Notes under the pieces: model-generated
What the model saw: only the letters and a program-made list of their open reading frames with translations
Told to the model about the DNA's origin: nothing
The model's database searches: none
Assembly (NCBI GenBank): GCA_965153355.1
Contig: OZ231128.1
Coordinates: 46,438,001-46,502,000 of the forward strand
Length of the DNA stretch: 64,000 bases
Direction: 5' to 3'
DNA from: Flaccisagitta enflata
Taxonomy: Eukaryota > Chaetognatha > Sagittoidea > Aphragmophora
Program-made: the position numbers and the translations under genes
In this document: one piece after another, positions 11,884 through 29,173 of the stretch
Layout of the letters: every line of letters begins with the position of its first letter
Position numbering within the stretch: position 1 is the stretch's first letter

Positions 11884-11977
<94 letters not shown>
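11682..11977 (+). repeat. CAA microsatellite
   Basis: Two long CAA blocks; begins about 10 nt past the E6 donor on the minus strand. Confidence 0.92.
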
Positions 11978-11978
<1 letters not shown>

Positions 11979-11987
11979 GCTACTAAC

Positions 11988-12223
11988 ATATAATGCAGGA
12001 TAGAGTTGTTGAACAGCGCGATTTCCGTTTCCAGCACTCGCATGACGTTGGTGGCGCCTCCGACTCGGATCGGCGCCTCGTCGTCGACCGGATGCACGAC
12101 GATGTTGAAGACGCGTTCCGGGGACTCGTTTGGAGGATCTGCAGCATCCGTTAACCGGAAACGGAAGGAATCGAAGGAAGAGTCGCTTCCGTCATGTCGA
12201 TAGTGGATGAAACCGCGGACCAA
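11988..12223 (-). CDS. FREM-like exon E6 (CSPG repeats 4-5)
   Basis: A 236-nt exon: acceptor AACACACAG, donor AT/GTTAGT. It reads LVRGFIHYRHDGSD, SFDSFRFRLTDAADPP, VFNIVVHPVDDEAPI and VMRVLETEIALFNNSILHY. YRHDGS and DSFRFRLTD are the best-conserved CSPG signature in the window. It ends with two bases (AT) that combine with the first base of E7 to give Met, followed by DFD, restoring the D-x-D turn. Upstream of the acceptor are TG and TTTG arrays; the AAC array 11682-11977 begins about 10 nt past the donor. Confidence 0.92.
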
Positions 12224-12256
12224 CTGTGTGTTTGTTTGATTAGTTTTGTTTGTTTG

Positions 12257-12463
<207 letters not shown>

Positions 12464-12489
12464 GTGTGTGTTGGTGTGCATATAGGGGG

Positions 12490-13407
12490 AAAAAAGGAGC
12501 GATAGATATAGAAATAAAACAAGCCAGTTTGCTTTAGAATTCAATAAAAGAACGAATCTTTCCGTTGTTAAGCTGCTCCACGTTTCTTTTGCTGAACATA
12601 CAGATGCAGTACACATTGTAAAACCTCATATGACCATCAAATCATGAATTTTTTTTTAAGATAATTTTGATATTGTAATTGCAAATAGCATCAGTCCTTA
12701 TAAGCCATGATATTTAATCTGCAGATTTCAGAAATTAAAGATTGTCCTTGACCATTGAATAGATAAACAAAACGGTGATTGATTGAATGAATGAACATAT
12801 GGATGAAGGAATGAATGAATGGATGGATAAATGAATGATTGAATGAATGTGTGAATGAATACATGAATCATTAAATGAATGCATGAGTAAAACTATCATC
12901 GCATGAGTGAGAAAGTGCCAACCGGGCAGTCGGGAATGCTACTAGCCAAAAATTGCGAGCCCGACAGCCAAAGAGCGGACATTGGGCACGCTCGCACGCT
13001 CTATTTTCAGGACTGATATAGTCACAGATTTAGCATTTCATAACTGGATAAAAATTTGTCCGCAGACTGTATTGAAATCTGCAAGCTTAACTCTGCAGTT
13101 AGTCATCGACTGTCGTCTCGGGCGTTAATGAAGCCATAGACTTTTTTTCCCGCGCGCCCCTCAACCAATAACAGCTGTTTCATGAATTTCTATTCGCACA
13201 CACGCGATTCTATCCGTCGCTTTGCCGGTCGGTCTCTATGATGGTTGGTCAGTCCGTGCGACGCGGTAAAATAGTGAGTAGGATGCAGTGCAGGGTCAGT
13301 ATGTGTAAGGGGGAAACGAATTCCGGACATCCGTTCGCACATTCGGTACAATTGTACGATCATCTGTGATCTTTTGTTTTTAAGTCTTAAAAGCAGTTTT
13401 TTTAAAA
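12490..13407. other. Intronic, mostly unique
   Basis: Contains a degenerate GAATGAATG stretch (12780-12890); otherwise nothing recognisable. Confidence 0.5.
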
Positions 13408-13480
13408 GTAGGGTTAGGGTTAGGGTTGGGGTCCCCATACGCCCCTGGTTGGGGATAGTTTTAGGGTTAGGGTTAGGGAC
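13408..13480 (+). repeat. Interstitial telomere-like repeats
   Basis: Two short blocks of GGGTTA (13412-13427 and 13459-13476), the animal telomere unit, separated by about 30 bp. Too short to indicate a chromosome end. Confidence 0.6.
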
Positions 13481-13701
13481 AGGGTTAGCTTTAGGGCTAA
13501 GGGTTGGCTGGGCTTTATATATTACGGCCCGAAGCTTTTCGAATTAAAGCTTCGCTCTGGCGGAGGATTCAGAAAGAAAAACAAAATCGTGCAGAGAATC
13601 ATTTATTTTTTCCGCACATTCTGTGTATAATGTTTTGTCATGTCTGCCCCTGCCCAATTGTTACTGGCACAACTTATCCAGGCCACATACTGCACTGCCT
13701 G

Positions 13702-13910
<209 letters not shown>

Positions 13911-14038
13911 TCCTGTCAAACCATGAAAAATGAATATTCGCGGATCGGAAAAATATGAATATTCAATGGCCAATTATTTGAAGCTTTGGGGAAAAAGAAA
14001 GAGAAGATGTTCATGAAGAGGGAGGGTGACTAACTGAG

Positions 14039-14103
<65 letters not shown>

Positions 14104-14104
14104 A

Positions 14105-14480
14105 ACAGACAGACGGAGACAGAGAGAGACAAAGAGACAGGGAGACAGAGGGAGAGTGAGACAGATAATTTTGTCGCTCTAAGTGTATAATAAATAATTT
14201 GAAAATTTCTTAGTTATTCAAAAATAGCTGAATTTAACACTTTAAAGGGTCATAAGGGCCCATAACTTTACTTAAAGGACAAAAGTCGAAAAACGCTCTG
14301 ATGGCGCAATTTGTATTGACACAATCCAATCATACACCTTGAATCAATGTGCTAATTAGACTATAGGAAGAGGGATGCTACATTCTTCGAGGGGGTGTCG
14401 CGTTATATCACACTCAAATCTGCTGAGTGATTTTTTTTCATTTTGTTTGCCATTAAATGTTTTACTGCAATTAAAACATC
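14105..14480. other. Intronic, nothing identified
   Basis: AT-rich; a short GGTGTCGCGTT near 14394 resembles the mariner-like MITE end. Confidence 0.4.
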
Positions 14481-14704
14481 TTTTCAGTCGCTAGCTAAGC
14501 GACTCTATAAGAAGGAAGGTCTGTCACGCGAAAATTTGGATGACGCGAAATTGATTGAAATTCTGATTTCTGAGCTTTATGGCCCCTGCCCAACCACACT
14601 AGTCACTACAGCCCCGCCCACCCACATACTGCCCCTGCCCACCCACTATACTGCACCTGCCAACCCGCCAGTGACTACTTATCGGCCGTGTATCCGGCCT
14701 TGTT
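14481..14704 (-). repeat. Tag-stem element
   Basis: Stem AGTCGCTAGCTAAGCGACTC followed by TATAAGAAGG; three GCCCCTGCCCACCC-like boxes; end GTGTATCCGGCCTTGT. Confidence 0.7.
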
Positions 14705-15892
14705 CCCATCTGTCATGGATGGGAGTGTTTTACATCACACACGAATTTCCATTTCCTCTTAATTTTACATCAGAGATCTCGAAAGTGATCACCAGTGTCC
14801 ACGTACGCGTTCTGTGTGGGGACACAGATGTCGTTTGAAAAAAAGTAAAGGGGGTGGCTGATTGCCGTATTTTTTCCATTTAGCACCCCCCTATAATTAG
14901 CGCCCCCTTTTTTTTTTCTTAGCGTTACACTTTTCAGAAAAGTTTGGAAAAAAATATTGAGTAAAATGATGAAATACAACACAATGAGCCATTTTCACTG
15001 ACTTTCAAATAGATACATGCAATGAATATCTCCTTTTTGAGTCTAACTTAGCATTTTGACAGCCTTTCAGGAAAAATATCAACTGAATGACAATACAAAG
15101 GGGGCCTTAATTGGAGTGTTAAAAAGCAAAGTCATATTTCAATTTCAAAAGCGCCCATGAATCTAATTAGAAAACTGTTCAATATATAATCATCATCGCA
15201 TACCATGTAAGCATGTCTTTTTTAGCTATTTCCTCCACATTTGATCATTTTGCATATTGCATTCCTTTCCTCGTTTACGTCCATATTGGATGCCACCACT
15301 CTCGAATTCCAGCTTATGAAAGTTGAATCGGTTTTCCCTTTAGAAAGGATGCGTAGGATCTCTGTAACTTTTCAATGGTGACATAAGTGAGATACCTTCC
15401 CCCGCCTGCACATATCTTGTATGAATTGCCACTTTTCACCACCCAGATCTTGGCCGATTGCGCGATCGATTGCTTCCCCATTCTCGCTCGTACCCTGCCT
15501 TACTCTCTCAACTGTTGCCATCTCCTCCGTATTTCAGCTGTCTCCTTGATACTAATCCCTTCCTGCCAGTATGCTGCCTTCCTCCCCATCTTGCTCTCTC
15601 CTCTCTTTTATTTCAGCTTTCATCTTGATACTTCTCCCTCTCTGCCTGTATGCTACCTTCCTCCTTGACTTTCTTCTTGCTTTCCTCCCCTGCCTGCCGG
15701 CGTATTCTAATCCTCCCGAGAATCTTTTTTTCCTCTTTGCCTACAAGCTTCCCCCCCTCCCCTTTTAGCCCCAATCTTTCCTCCATTACAGCCACCCGTT
15801 GAGCTACCGCACTGAATCGCAGCTGGACGCTCTTCCGGAATTATGTTCATCCAAAACTGCTACACGTTGTGCACGCATTTCGATTGTAAAAA
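14705..15892. other. Intronic, nothing identified
   Basis: AT-rich to 15370, then pyrimidine-rich CTTCCTCC sequence to 15790; no convincing exon. Confidence 0.5.
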
Positions 15893-16120
15893 GTACAGTT
15901 GAGCTTCACTATAACGCTTTAATGGAGCTGCTATAATCTTGGCCTGCCAATATCAAACCTGCTATTTTGGAGGCTGCCATTTTGGAAGCGCTATAATTTC
16001 TGGCACCCAGAATTTTACTGTTTATTGAAGCTGCGTTTTTGCCAACAAATAAAACTAGAAAATATTTTGTTGAGACTATTTGGTGCGCTCGGGTGTGCAT
16101 GCCTATTAGCGGGTGCGTTC
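15893..16120. repeat. Possible decayed pogo-like end
   Basis: ACAGTTGAGCTTCACTATAA resembles ends of pogo/Tigger-type elements (CAGTTGAAC...CTATAACG). A similar CAGTTGAACCCCGCATTAT occurs at 58526. No matching right end was seen. Confidence 0.3.
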
Positions 16121-16914
16121 TAGCAGTGTTCCACTGTTCACCTAAAGAGAAAATTTTGTTTGATAAATGGTCACCGTGTCGTGTCGGTCGCGATGTCGAT
16201 CTGTATCTTTAATGACTGCATCAACTATTCGAACATCAATTATTCACTGTTCAAACATCAACTATCACATGGACAAAAAGATATACATAGGCGATTACAG
16301 TGCGATGCATACAAAAAGAAACAAATTTTATATTTAGGATTTCTATGCTCAAAAATTACTTTGAAAACTTTTTTCCATAAGGAAAGCCCTTTAAAATAGC
16401 TTCTATTTGAGTCGTATCTGGCATCTGATGCTCAATTTGTTTTTCATATCTTGCCTTTGTTTTCTCAAGTACTTATTCAAACAAATTGATCAAAGTCTCT
16501 GGGCTTGGTGGCAACTTCTCCATTTTTTGAAGCTTTTTCAAATGCTCCCAAGAAAAACTTTAAAAGATTGATTTTAAGTCCCTTAAACATGAGCTTTGGC
16601 TTGTATCTTTTTTTATGCAGCGCACTGTAGTAAATAAACCGACGGACCGACCGACTTATCGTTTAGTTCTTCAAACTCACTTCTCCGCCTATCTCTCGAG
16701 CTCTCTCTCTCTCTCTTAATGGCTACTATTATCAGGTTAAAAAAAAACTGAAAATAAGCCTCCGGTCGATTTCTAAACTCAGCTAATAAGGTTACGACAA
16801 AAAAAAAAAAAAAAAAAAAAAAAGAATAGAAACTAATCCATAACAAATTAATAGCTAATGTCCCCTTCATATTTCCAATTAAGGACAATAAGCGAGTGAA
16901 AGAGAGAAAAAAAA
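16121..16914. other. Intronic, nothing identified
   Basis: AT-rich unique sequence with an A run at 16800. Confidence 0.5.
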
Positions 16915-17118
16915 ACAAGACCGGATACACGGCTACCGAAGTCGCGTGCGGGTGGGCAGGGGCAGTGATGGAACATGCTGACTCAAGCATCTGGGCAGGA
17001 GCAGTCATGCAAAAGATGCCCGAAAACACCGAAACCGCTAACAAAGCAAACGTTGACCATCCGACCGACCGACCGACCGACAAAGCGGGTTGTAGAGTCG
17101 CGTGCACGCGACTAAAAA
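16915..17118 (+). repeat. Tag-stem element, GTCGCG class
   Basis: ACAAGACCGGATACACGGC, tag GTCGCGTGC, GGGTGGGCAGGGGCAG, GACCGACCGACCGACC, then GTCGCGTGCACGCGAC and TAAAAA. Tag and arm match over 9 bp. Confidence 0.8.
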
Positions 17119-17324
17119 TAAAAACCCGTCATATCTTGAGACGGTTTTGTGATGGGAACCTCCGGATTGAAATAACCCAAAAACCCCTTCTGACACCCCC
17201 TTCTAAAGTCCCATTAAACTCCCTTGAAATAATAATCCGCAAACCGAAGAAAAACATGAAAAGAAAAGTGTTTTGGAGGAAAAATGATTTGAATGCCAGC
17301 TGGCAGAGAAACGACCCAAATCGA

Positions 17325-17438
<114 letters not shown>

Positions 17439-17523
17439 ATCAACCATGTCGTTATGTTTTCTTCACCCTCTTCCTGTGGAAGCCCCTTCGCTTACTCTTT
17501 TATATTGCTATTATTTTTGCTTT

Positions 17524-17620
17524 TTAGATGCGTCCACGCATCTCTATAAGAGGCTTTGTCCGTCCGTCCGTCCGTCGGTTGGTCGGTTGGTTGGTCGGTT
17601 GGTCGGTCCGTGGTGATCGA
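17524..17620 (-). repeat. Tag-stem element, stem end only
   Basis: TTAGATGCGTCCACGCATC, then TCTATAAGAGGCTTTGTCCG and a GTCGGTTG array. GATGCG class; the other end is absent. Confidence 0.6.
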
Positions 17621-18236
17621 GTTGAGAATGATGAAAATGCATAGAATCTTGGAAATATCTCAGATTATTGCATCATTCCGTTGACTCTTGACTGGTTCAC
17701 ACTCCCAGAATAACATTTTGCTATCAGAGATGATGCAACTTTGTATATTTAAGGATAAACTTTATCCCAATTAAGCTGCGTCAAAGAACGCTTAAATCTT
17801 ATGAAATAAAATCAAAATTTGAATAAAACTAAGAGGCTCAGTCCCTCAGCATTTGTGCAAACAGAGCCTTGACAGTGTCCACATGCAAGTGTGCATTTCA
17901 TGGCATTTTTGTGGCAGCTGCATCGAGTCTGTTAATTTTGGTAATATTATTAACGAGCTAAGCAGCATGTGGACGCATCGTTGTACCCCCGGGGTACTTG
18001 TTCTTTTTTCTTTTTCTGTTTCCAGACTTGTGGCTAAAGGGGACTTTTATTTATTTCAATCTCTTTTTCCTCTTCTCTCCTCTTCTCTATCCCTATTTTT
18101 CTATTTACTCCCATAATTTTCTATTTCTTTCTTGTTTTTGTTCTTGTTTTTGTTCTTGTTCATGTTCTTGTTCTGTTCTTCCTTTCATTTTTGTTCTTTT
18201 CACCTTGTCTGCTTTCCTAGCTTCTTCTTTGTATTC
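17621..18236. other. Intronic, nothing identified
   Basis: AT-rich then TTCTTGTTTTTG-type pyrimidine sequence (18060-18230). Confidence 0.5.
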
Positions 18237-18415
18237 ATTTGCATGCGACTCAATGACCCTCCTGTCAGTTGGTCAGTTCGTTGGTTGGTCAGTTGGTTGG
18301 TCGGTTGGTCTGTTAGTTGGTAACACATTGCTCCAGTCCGAATGTTTTTTAACTTTTTTCATCACTGCCCCTGCCCACCTGCATGCGTCTTGGGTAGCCG
18401 TGTACCCGGTCTTGT
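18237..18415 (-). repeat. Tag-stem element
   Basis: GCATGCGACTC, a GGTCAGTTGGTTGG stretch, GCCCCTGCCCACCTGCATGC and GCCGTGTACCCGGTCTTGT. GCATGC recurs at both ends. Confidence 0.6.
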
Positions 18416-18440
18416 TCTTTTATTCATCTACTTTTATTTT

Positions 18441-18843
18441 GGCAGGGCCGATGCCGTGTATACGGGACGCTGGATGTCCGTCCGTCCGTCCATACGTCCG
18501 TCCATCCGTCCACATGTACGTCCCCCCCGGCCGTCTTAGACCCAAGATCTCTCAGGTTTGTATTCAGCCCTCTCCGGCCCGGAATAGGCCCTTTGAGGCT
18601 AGAAATTTGCTCTCTCAAGCCTAAAATCTCACCTCTCAGGTCTCAATTTAGCTTCTGATATGCCCTCAGCCCTGGCCTCATATGAGCCCTTAGACCCCTC
18701 AACTTATCCTTCATGCTTCATACCTACCCTTCTAGCAATAAATCAACATTCAAAGCCATACATTAGCTTCCAGAAGCCTAAAATCATGTCAGAAAATTTA
18801 CCCTTGTTTCCTACAGGACATCGGCCATGTTGGGCCGCTGCCC
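18441..18843. mobile_element. GGGCAGCGG-ended repeat, copy B (decayed)
   Basis: Left end degenerate (GGCAGGGCCGATGCCG), followed by GTCCGTCCGTCC and CCCCCC; minisatellite units poorly preserved (18590-18780); right end TACAGGACATCGGCC...GGGCCGCTGCCC intact and followed by the shared flank to about 18920. Confidence 0.65.
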
Positions 18844-19107
18844 TGCTCTTACTCCACTTTATCAGCTGATCACTTTGAGTAGGGCATGGGGTACTGCTGA
18901 TGATATGCAATTCTTGCATGACTTGTTCTTATTAGTTGCAAAAACGCAACTCTGTAGGAGGCTTTGTCCGTTCGTTTCTTTTTTGTCTCTTCTTCTTTTC
19001 TTGTTTTCTTCTTTTTTTTTTCTCTAATTCATTTTCTTAACATCTTTTTTCTCTTTCCTCATTGTCTACTTGTTATCTTTTCCCTTTTCTCTTTCTCCTT
19101 TTGTTTC

Positions 19108-19216
19108 TTCTTCTTCTTCTTCTTCTTCTTCTTCTTCTTCTTCTTCTTCTTCTTCTTCTTCTTCTTCTTCTTCTTCCACTTCTTCTTCCACTTCTTCTTC
19201 CACTTCTTTTTCTTCC

Positions 19217-19247
<31 letters not shown>

Positions 19248-19357
19248 CTTCTTCTTCTTCTTCTTCTTCGTCTTCGTCTTCGTCTTCGTCTTCTTCTTCT
19301 TCTTCTTCTTCTTCTTCTTCTTCTTCTTCTTCTTCTTCTTCTTCTTCTTCTTCTTCG
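19108..19357 (+). repeat. TTC microsatellite
   Basis: TTC array with CACTTC and GTCTTC variants. Preceded by a lone tag-stem end (AGTTGCAAAAACGCAACTC at 18936). Confidence 0.92.
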
Positions 19358-19629
19358 AGTGAGGGCTGTAGGCCTTAGGAGACCCTGGAGAGCTCTCCAA
19401 GTCTCTGAAAGTCTCAGAGAGTCTCTGGAGAGCTCTCAAAGTCTCTGAGACTCTCCGGGACTCTAGGAGACTCTCCAAGGAGGAAGACCTAACAAGCTCT
19501 ATCAAATCATGTTTTCACTGTATATTTTTCCCTATAAAATCTCCTGGTACTATTTCTCATCTTCTAGTTATAAGAAGAGTTTTATAAAAGTTTTTATTGA
19601 TCATCATATTAAGTTCGTTGTTGTATTTT

Positions 19630-20900
<1,271 letters not shown>

Positions 20901-21335
20901 TGTCTTCTTCTTCTTCTTCTTCTTCTTCTTCTTCTTCTTCTTCTTCTTCTTCTTCTTCTTCTTCTTCTTCTTCTTCTTCTTCTTCTTCTTCTTCTTCTTC
21001 TTCTTCTTCTTCTTCTTCATCCCCTTGTTCTTCTTCTTCTTCTTCTTCTTCTTCTTCTTCTTCTTCTTCTTCTTCTTCTTCTTCTTCTTCTTCGTCTTCT
21101 TCTTCTTCTTCTTCTTTTTCTTCTTATTCTTCTTCTTCTTCTTCTTCTTCTTCTTCTTCTTCTTCTTCTTCTTCTTCTTCTTCTTCTTCTTCTTCTTCTT
21201 CTTCTTCTTCTTCTTCTTCTTCTTCTTCTTCTTCTTCTTCTTCTTCTTCTTCTTCTTCTTCTTCTTCTTCTTCTTCTTCTTCTTCTTCTTCTTCTTCTTC
21301 TTCTCCTTCTTCTCCTTCTTCTTCTTTTTTTCCCT
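20901..21335 (+). repeat. TTC microsatellite
   Basis: TTC array of about 430 bp. The motif CCTAAGGCCTACGGCCCT just before it recurs as an inverted relative after the TTC array near 19365-19380. Confidence 0.92.
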
Positions 21336-21492
21336 TTTCTTACTTCTTCTCCCCATTTCTTTTCCTCCCCTTCCGCTCCACGGCCTGGCGTACCGTCGAT
21401 ACCTCCTTCTAACAAAAACAACAACAACTGGATTAAGATTCTTTAAAACAAATAGAAACCAAGATGGCATAGTAAAATATATGGGATCGGAT

Positions 21493-21550
<58 letters not shown>

Positions 21551-21554
<4 letters not shown>

Positions 21555-22146
21555 AGAAACAGACCGAGACAGACAGACAGTTAGATAGCAACGGGGACAA
21601 ACAGAAATGAAAACTATAACAAAGACAGCTACGGTACAGAGAAACAAAGAGAGAAAGGCATATCGATGGACACAGACAGAATGATTTTAACCAAAAGATA
21701 GAAAGAAAAATGAACGGACATACGGAATGACTAACGGACAGAAATACCGACTTTCAGATTGAGAGACATAGAATTTTTTGACAGATGGACAGACAGACAG
21801 GCGGACAAATACAGAAATATAGAACGAACCAGTCAATTGAAACCGATAAACATTTTCCAACCTAATTCCCTCTCACTCTTACTCCTCCTCCTTCTTTTCT
21901 CCTCCTCCTCTTTCACATCCTCCTCCTCTCCTTTCTACTTCACAAAGGGCGAATTAAAAAAAATCCTTGATTCTTTTCAAGGATTTTTCTTGCGCGAAAT
22001 CAATGAAATTCATTCGAATGAACGCATGACTGGGAATCGATTCGCAACAACAATCAGCGCGTTATGGAGAATTCAAGAGCATGGAAAATTAGAGAAAAAT
22101 ATTCATGAGGGAAGGGAAAAGGTCGAGAATTCGTCGAGAGAGTGAC
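21551..22146. other. Intronic, nothing identified
   Basis: Degenerate GACAGACAG sequence, then unique DNA with a short inverted repeat AAAAATCCTTGA...TCAAGGATTTTT (21960-21990). Confidence 0.5.
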
Positions 22147-22237
22147 TAGCGACTAATCTTCAGCATTGAGGGCAGATTAGCAACTAATCTTCAGCATTGA
22201 GGGCAGATTAGCAACTAATCGTCAGCATTGAGGGCAT
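22147..22237 (+). repeat. Three tandem 31-bp units
   Basis: Three copies of AGCRACTAATCTTCAGC then ATTGAGGGCAKATT in a row, nearly identical. Confidence 0.75.
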
Positions 22238-22384
22238 ATGACAGGATTTTCATAACACTTAGCAGTTACATGCAACCGATTTTGTATGTCTGATCGAATA
22301 GGCTGTTAGTGGGTTACTGTAGCTACAGATATGACAAAAATAGCGTTGTAGTTCGTTCGTTCGTTCGTTCGTTCGTTTGTTGGG

Positions 22385-23110
<726 letters not shown>

Positions 23111-23163
23111 TCTTTCTTCTGCCTTTTTCGCCAATACTCCTTAATCAGACTTCAACTACTCAC

Positions 23164-23237
23164 GTCAATCGCCGAAAATGAAGTGACTTCCACTTCCCAT
23201 TCGTTCTCGCCCTCCGTCGTCGTCGTCGTCGTCGTCT

Positions 23238-23268
<31 letters not shown>

Positions 23269-23522
23269 GACTTTCTTGACCAACTTGCCGTGGGCCGGCT
23301 GCTTCGTGACGACGAACTTGATGAAAGCCGCATCCGAGTCGGAATCTGCTGCGGAGAGTCGATCGGCGCCGATTTGGACGATTCCGCCTTCGTTGACGGC
23401 AGTTTCCAAGTTGGCGATGAGAAGTGGCGCTTTGTCGTCCAGAGGCACGATCGTGATCGGGAAAGTCAGGAGTAACTCGTCCCCGGACCAAGACATGGAC
23501 GACGATGATGAGGATGAGGATC
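23164..23522 (-). CDS. FREM-like exon E5 (CSPG repeats 3-4)
   Basis: A 359-nt exon: acceptor CTACAACTAG, donor GAC/GTGAGT. After a poly-Ser run it reads LLLTFPITIVPLDDKAPLL (end of a CSPG repeat, VNDxPP-like), then AVNEGGIVQIGADRLSAADSD, FVVTKQPAHGKLVKK, a poly-Thr run with one Lys, and EVEVTSFSAID. The exon ends after FSAID, and E6 begins LVRGFIHYRHDGSD, so the FTxxD and YxHDGS motifs of one repeat are split across the intron at the same point seen between E7 and E8. A TTTC/TGTC array of about 700 bp lies about 50 nt past the donor. Confidence 0.92.
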
Positions 23523-23687
23523 CTAGTTGTAGAGAAAGAAGGAGAACGTCGTTGTTAGATGAAATGTATGTACTACACGCTGCCCCAGATCCCACCAACA
23601 AGAAAAATGGACACCCGTCAACCACCTATCACCCCCTTTTCACCACCAATCACCAACGTTGACGATAACGGCGACGACAAAAACAAC

Positions 23688-23930
<243 letters not shown>

Positions 23931-23937
23931 TGTCAAC

Positions 23938-24241
23938 CATGGCGTCTCCTTCTAGTGACGCGTAGTTCGATGGTATCCACGAGGCTTTCGTCGTCGTTGT
24001 GAGCGTAACGAAGTCTTCCAAGAGACAAATCGTCGGAAGTGAATGAAAGCGTCGGCTCGCCGTCGAGTAACAAACGCCCGTGACGTAGACCGGAAGTCAC
24101 GAACAGATCCACGATCCAAGCTGATGCGTCTCCGTCGTCGTCGTTGTCGTTGTTGTCGTCGTTGTCATCGTCGTTATCGTCGTCGTCCAATGATGGCACG
24201 GATATCATTAGATCGTCCGTATCGATGATTCGCGATTGACC
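23938..24241 (-). CDS. FREM-like exon E4 (CSPG repeat 3, first part)
   Basis: A 304-nt exon: acceptor AATCCATCAG, donor CATG/GTTGAC. It encodes GQSRIIDTDDLMISVPSL, an Asp/Asn run (about 20 residues), then AWIVDLFVTSGLRHGRLLL, LSFTSDDLSLGRLRYAHND and DTIELRVT. These are the standard CSPG blocks: HGRL turn, FTxxDL, and RYxHxD. It ends with one base (phase 1) that joins the two leading bases of E5. The acidic run is coded by GAC/GAT/AAC repeats in the exon. The donor is only about 6 nt from an AAC array (23688-23930). The donor (GTTGAC) is weaker than the others, so the exact end is the least certain point. Confidence 0.85.
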
Positions 24242-24244
24242 CTG

Positions 24245-24696
24245 ATGGATTTAAATTGTTGTCTATTAGTATTACACCCCGCTTCAACGGATTCGGTAAT
24301 AACACAAACCCGCCTACGATGGATATGAACTATTGTGTTGGTCCCGTATTCCTGTCATATCTTTGTACTGTATTGGCAATATAACAGAAATCTGCCGAAA
24401 AAAAAGATCATTGGTTCTTTGATATCCTTTATTGCGGGTAACGGGTAATGGAATTCTTTATTGGGCAGGAGCGATGATGCGACCCGACATATGTGATTTG
24501 TCGTCACTCACTACTCAGTTGTTAGCTTTCATCGATTGTCTGTCAGCTTATAAATGCGCAGAATCCCCTGTACATGTTTCATCTTTACTATGAAAGTGTA
24601 ATGCGCCATTTTTGTTTTGCTTTTTGTTTTGTTTTTTTTTTCTTCTCCTATTTATGTCTGTACTACGCAATTTCGATTGTGTGAGTAAACAATCAA
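24245..24696. other. Intron upstream of E4, nothing identified
   Basis: Unique sequence; no exon signal in the required phase. Confidence 0.5.
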
Positions 24697-24895
24697 ACAA
24701 GGCCGGATACACGGCCATCAGTTGCGGACGGGTGGGCAGGGGCGGAAATGCGCGTTTTCTCACTTTTTGACTCGATGGTTACGGACCAACGGACGGACGG
24801 ACCGACGGACGGACGGACCGACGGACGGACGGACCGACGGACGGACGGACGGACAGACAAAGCCTCTTATAGAGTTGCGTGTCCGCAACTAAAAA
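24697..24895 (+). repeat. Tag-stem element, GTTGCG class
   Basis: ACAAGGCCGGATACACGGCC, tag GTTGCGGAC, GGGTGGGCAGGGGC, a GGACGGACCGAC array, CTCTTATAGA, then GTTGCGTGTCCGCAAC and TAAAAA. Tag and arm match over 9 bp. Confidence 0.82.
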
Positions 24896-24908
24896 TATGT
24901 GACATTTA

Positions 24909-25180
<272 letters not shown>

Positions 25181-25730
25181 TTCTTCCATGACAACGCAAA
25201 CAATCCGTATTCCATATTCTATGATTAATATTCGCTCCTCTATTTTTTGTAGAACGTGGCTTCAGACGTTCATAAATATTCGTCTTCAGTTAAAGTTAGT
25301 TACCTTTCGAGACAGTTTCCGCGAGAAAATGGAATTAGAAAGTAAACTATGTCGACTTTCGTTCATGCATTAATCCATTCTACGGACGCCTAGCAACCGA
25401 GCTAAGTCAATCTGATTTAGAATTGAGCTAAACAACGCTCGTACACTGTTTTGACGAGCGTGCTTTGCAGAGTTAAATTTTTTCATACGTAATACGAGAT
25501 TGAAAAATGAATTGAAATTTTTTTAAATCGGAAATCTCGAGTGATCGCATTTCGGATCACGCCTTCCGTGTAGAGTAGAATGCGATGGAGCCGTACTCAT
25601 TTACGATTACGGGTGAGTGGGGGGAAAGGGTGTCAAAAGCCCTGACTTCACTAATTAAAAAAAAATGTGAAGTGATGATTTCGTTATAAGCGAAACAAAA
25701 GCTACGTGGATTTCGACCATCATGGTCGCT
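25181..25730. other. Intronic, nothing identified
   Basis: Unique AT-rich sequence between an ATC array and a tag-stem element. Confidence 0.5.
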
Positions 25731-25936
25731 TTTAGTCGCGTGCACGCGACTCTACAACCCGCTCTAGCTCTTTCCGTCTGTGGGTCGGTTGGTCTGTCCG
25801 TCGGTCACGCTTAGCTTTTTTTGGCTTTTACAGGTGGTTTTAGGGTTACTGCTCCTGCCCAACTGCTTGGTTGGTCATTTAATCACTGCCCCTACCCACC
25901 CGCACACGACTAAGGTAGCCGTGTATCCGGCCTTGT
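25731..25936 (-). repeat. Tag-stem element, GTCGCG class
   Basis: TTTAGTCGCGTGCACGCGAC, then CTACAACCCG, two CTGCCC boxes, CCCGCACACGAC and GCCGTGTATCCGGCCTTGT. Confidence 0.78.
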
Positions 25937-25991
25937 CAGTGTTTTTCCCAAGTAAAGCTGCTAGTTGTTTAATGTCTGTCTGTTTATCTCT

Positions 25992-28246
<2,255 letters not shown>

Positions 28247-28501
28247 AGGCGACAGTCGGAATACGGTCACACGAAGGGTGCCACGATTGCCAACAAAAAC
28301 GGAGAGGTCATTGTCAAACTGGGTGTGGACGCTGCAAAACTGACACACTGCGTTTACAGCCTTGAATTAGTAAACGGAAATGTGTATTGTCAAGTTATTG
28401 AAATCTATCGTCGAAAACCTTCTTTTCCTCACACAAAAAATGACTTTGATATACATAGCATTAATGCTGTCTACTTGTTTTTTAGCAATATTTTTGTATA
28501 A

Positions 28502-29173
28502 ACGTGCCGAGGCATACCAGAACACACCTCTGATGATCAGGAAACGTTGAAAAAAGCGATGAAAATCAAGAAACACAATCCATAGAAATTGCCAAAAATC
28601 CTATTAACTACGAACATGCAGAAGGGGGTCTCAATATGTGTGCATCTGCGAGTTTCACACATATATGATAGAAGATACCAAATACTGTCTGCGGCTGTTT
28701 TCAAAAAATATTTTCTCCGTTGCGCTCCCCTTGTACCAATCAAATGTTTTCAGGGCAGATAAGCATAAAAATCATTGCGCAGCTAAATGGTTTCAGAAAG
28801 GAGTTCGTTGCATCAAACGATTTTTTAGACCCAGTTTCAGTTTAATAATTATTGCCTAATTAATATAAAAAATGAACCCGGTTAATATCTCATTGAATAT
28901 ATACTTTTACAACTGCTTAGTTAAGGCTATTTAGACAAAATTTTCCTATTACGTGGCAGAAGAATTTTAGGCATCCGGTTACTACTTGAATCAATCTTCT
29001 CGGGAATCTCGGGATCGTCGGAAATTGGCTTGAATGGCGCAATGCTTGGATGGGAGTAACCAGGACATGGAGGTTTGGTTGTTTTGAACAAAGCTATAGA
29101 TAAGACTAGCATAAGACCAAGTGCTATATCTACGCGATTGTGACTTTAAGAAAAGGAAGGACATTAGGATGAA
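28502..29173. other. Intronic, nothing identified
   Basis: Unique sequence; short random frames only. Confidence 0.5.

Noticed and set aside
13408-13480. Chromosome end
   Set aside because: Only a few GGGTTA units, with unique DNA on both sides.
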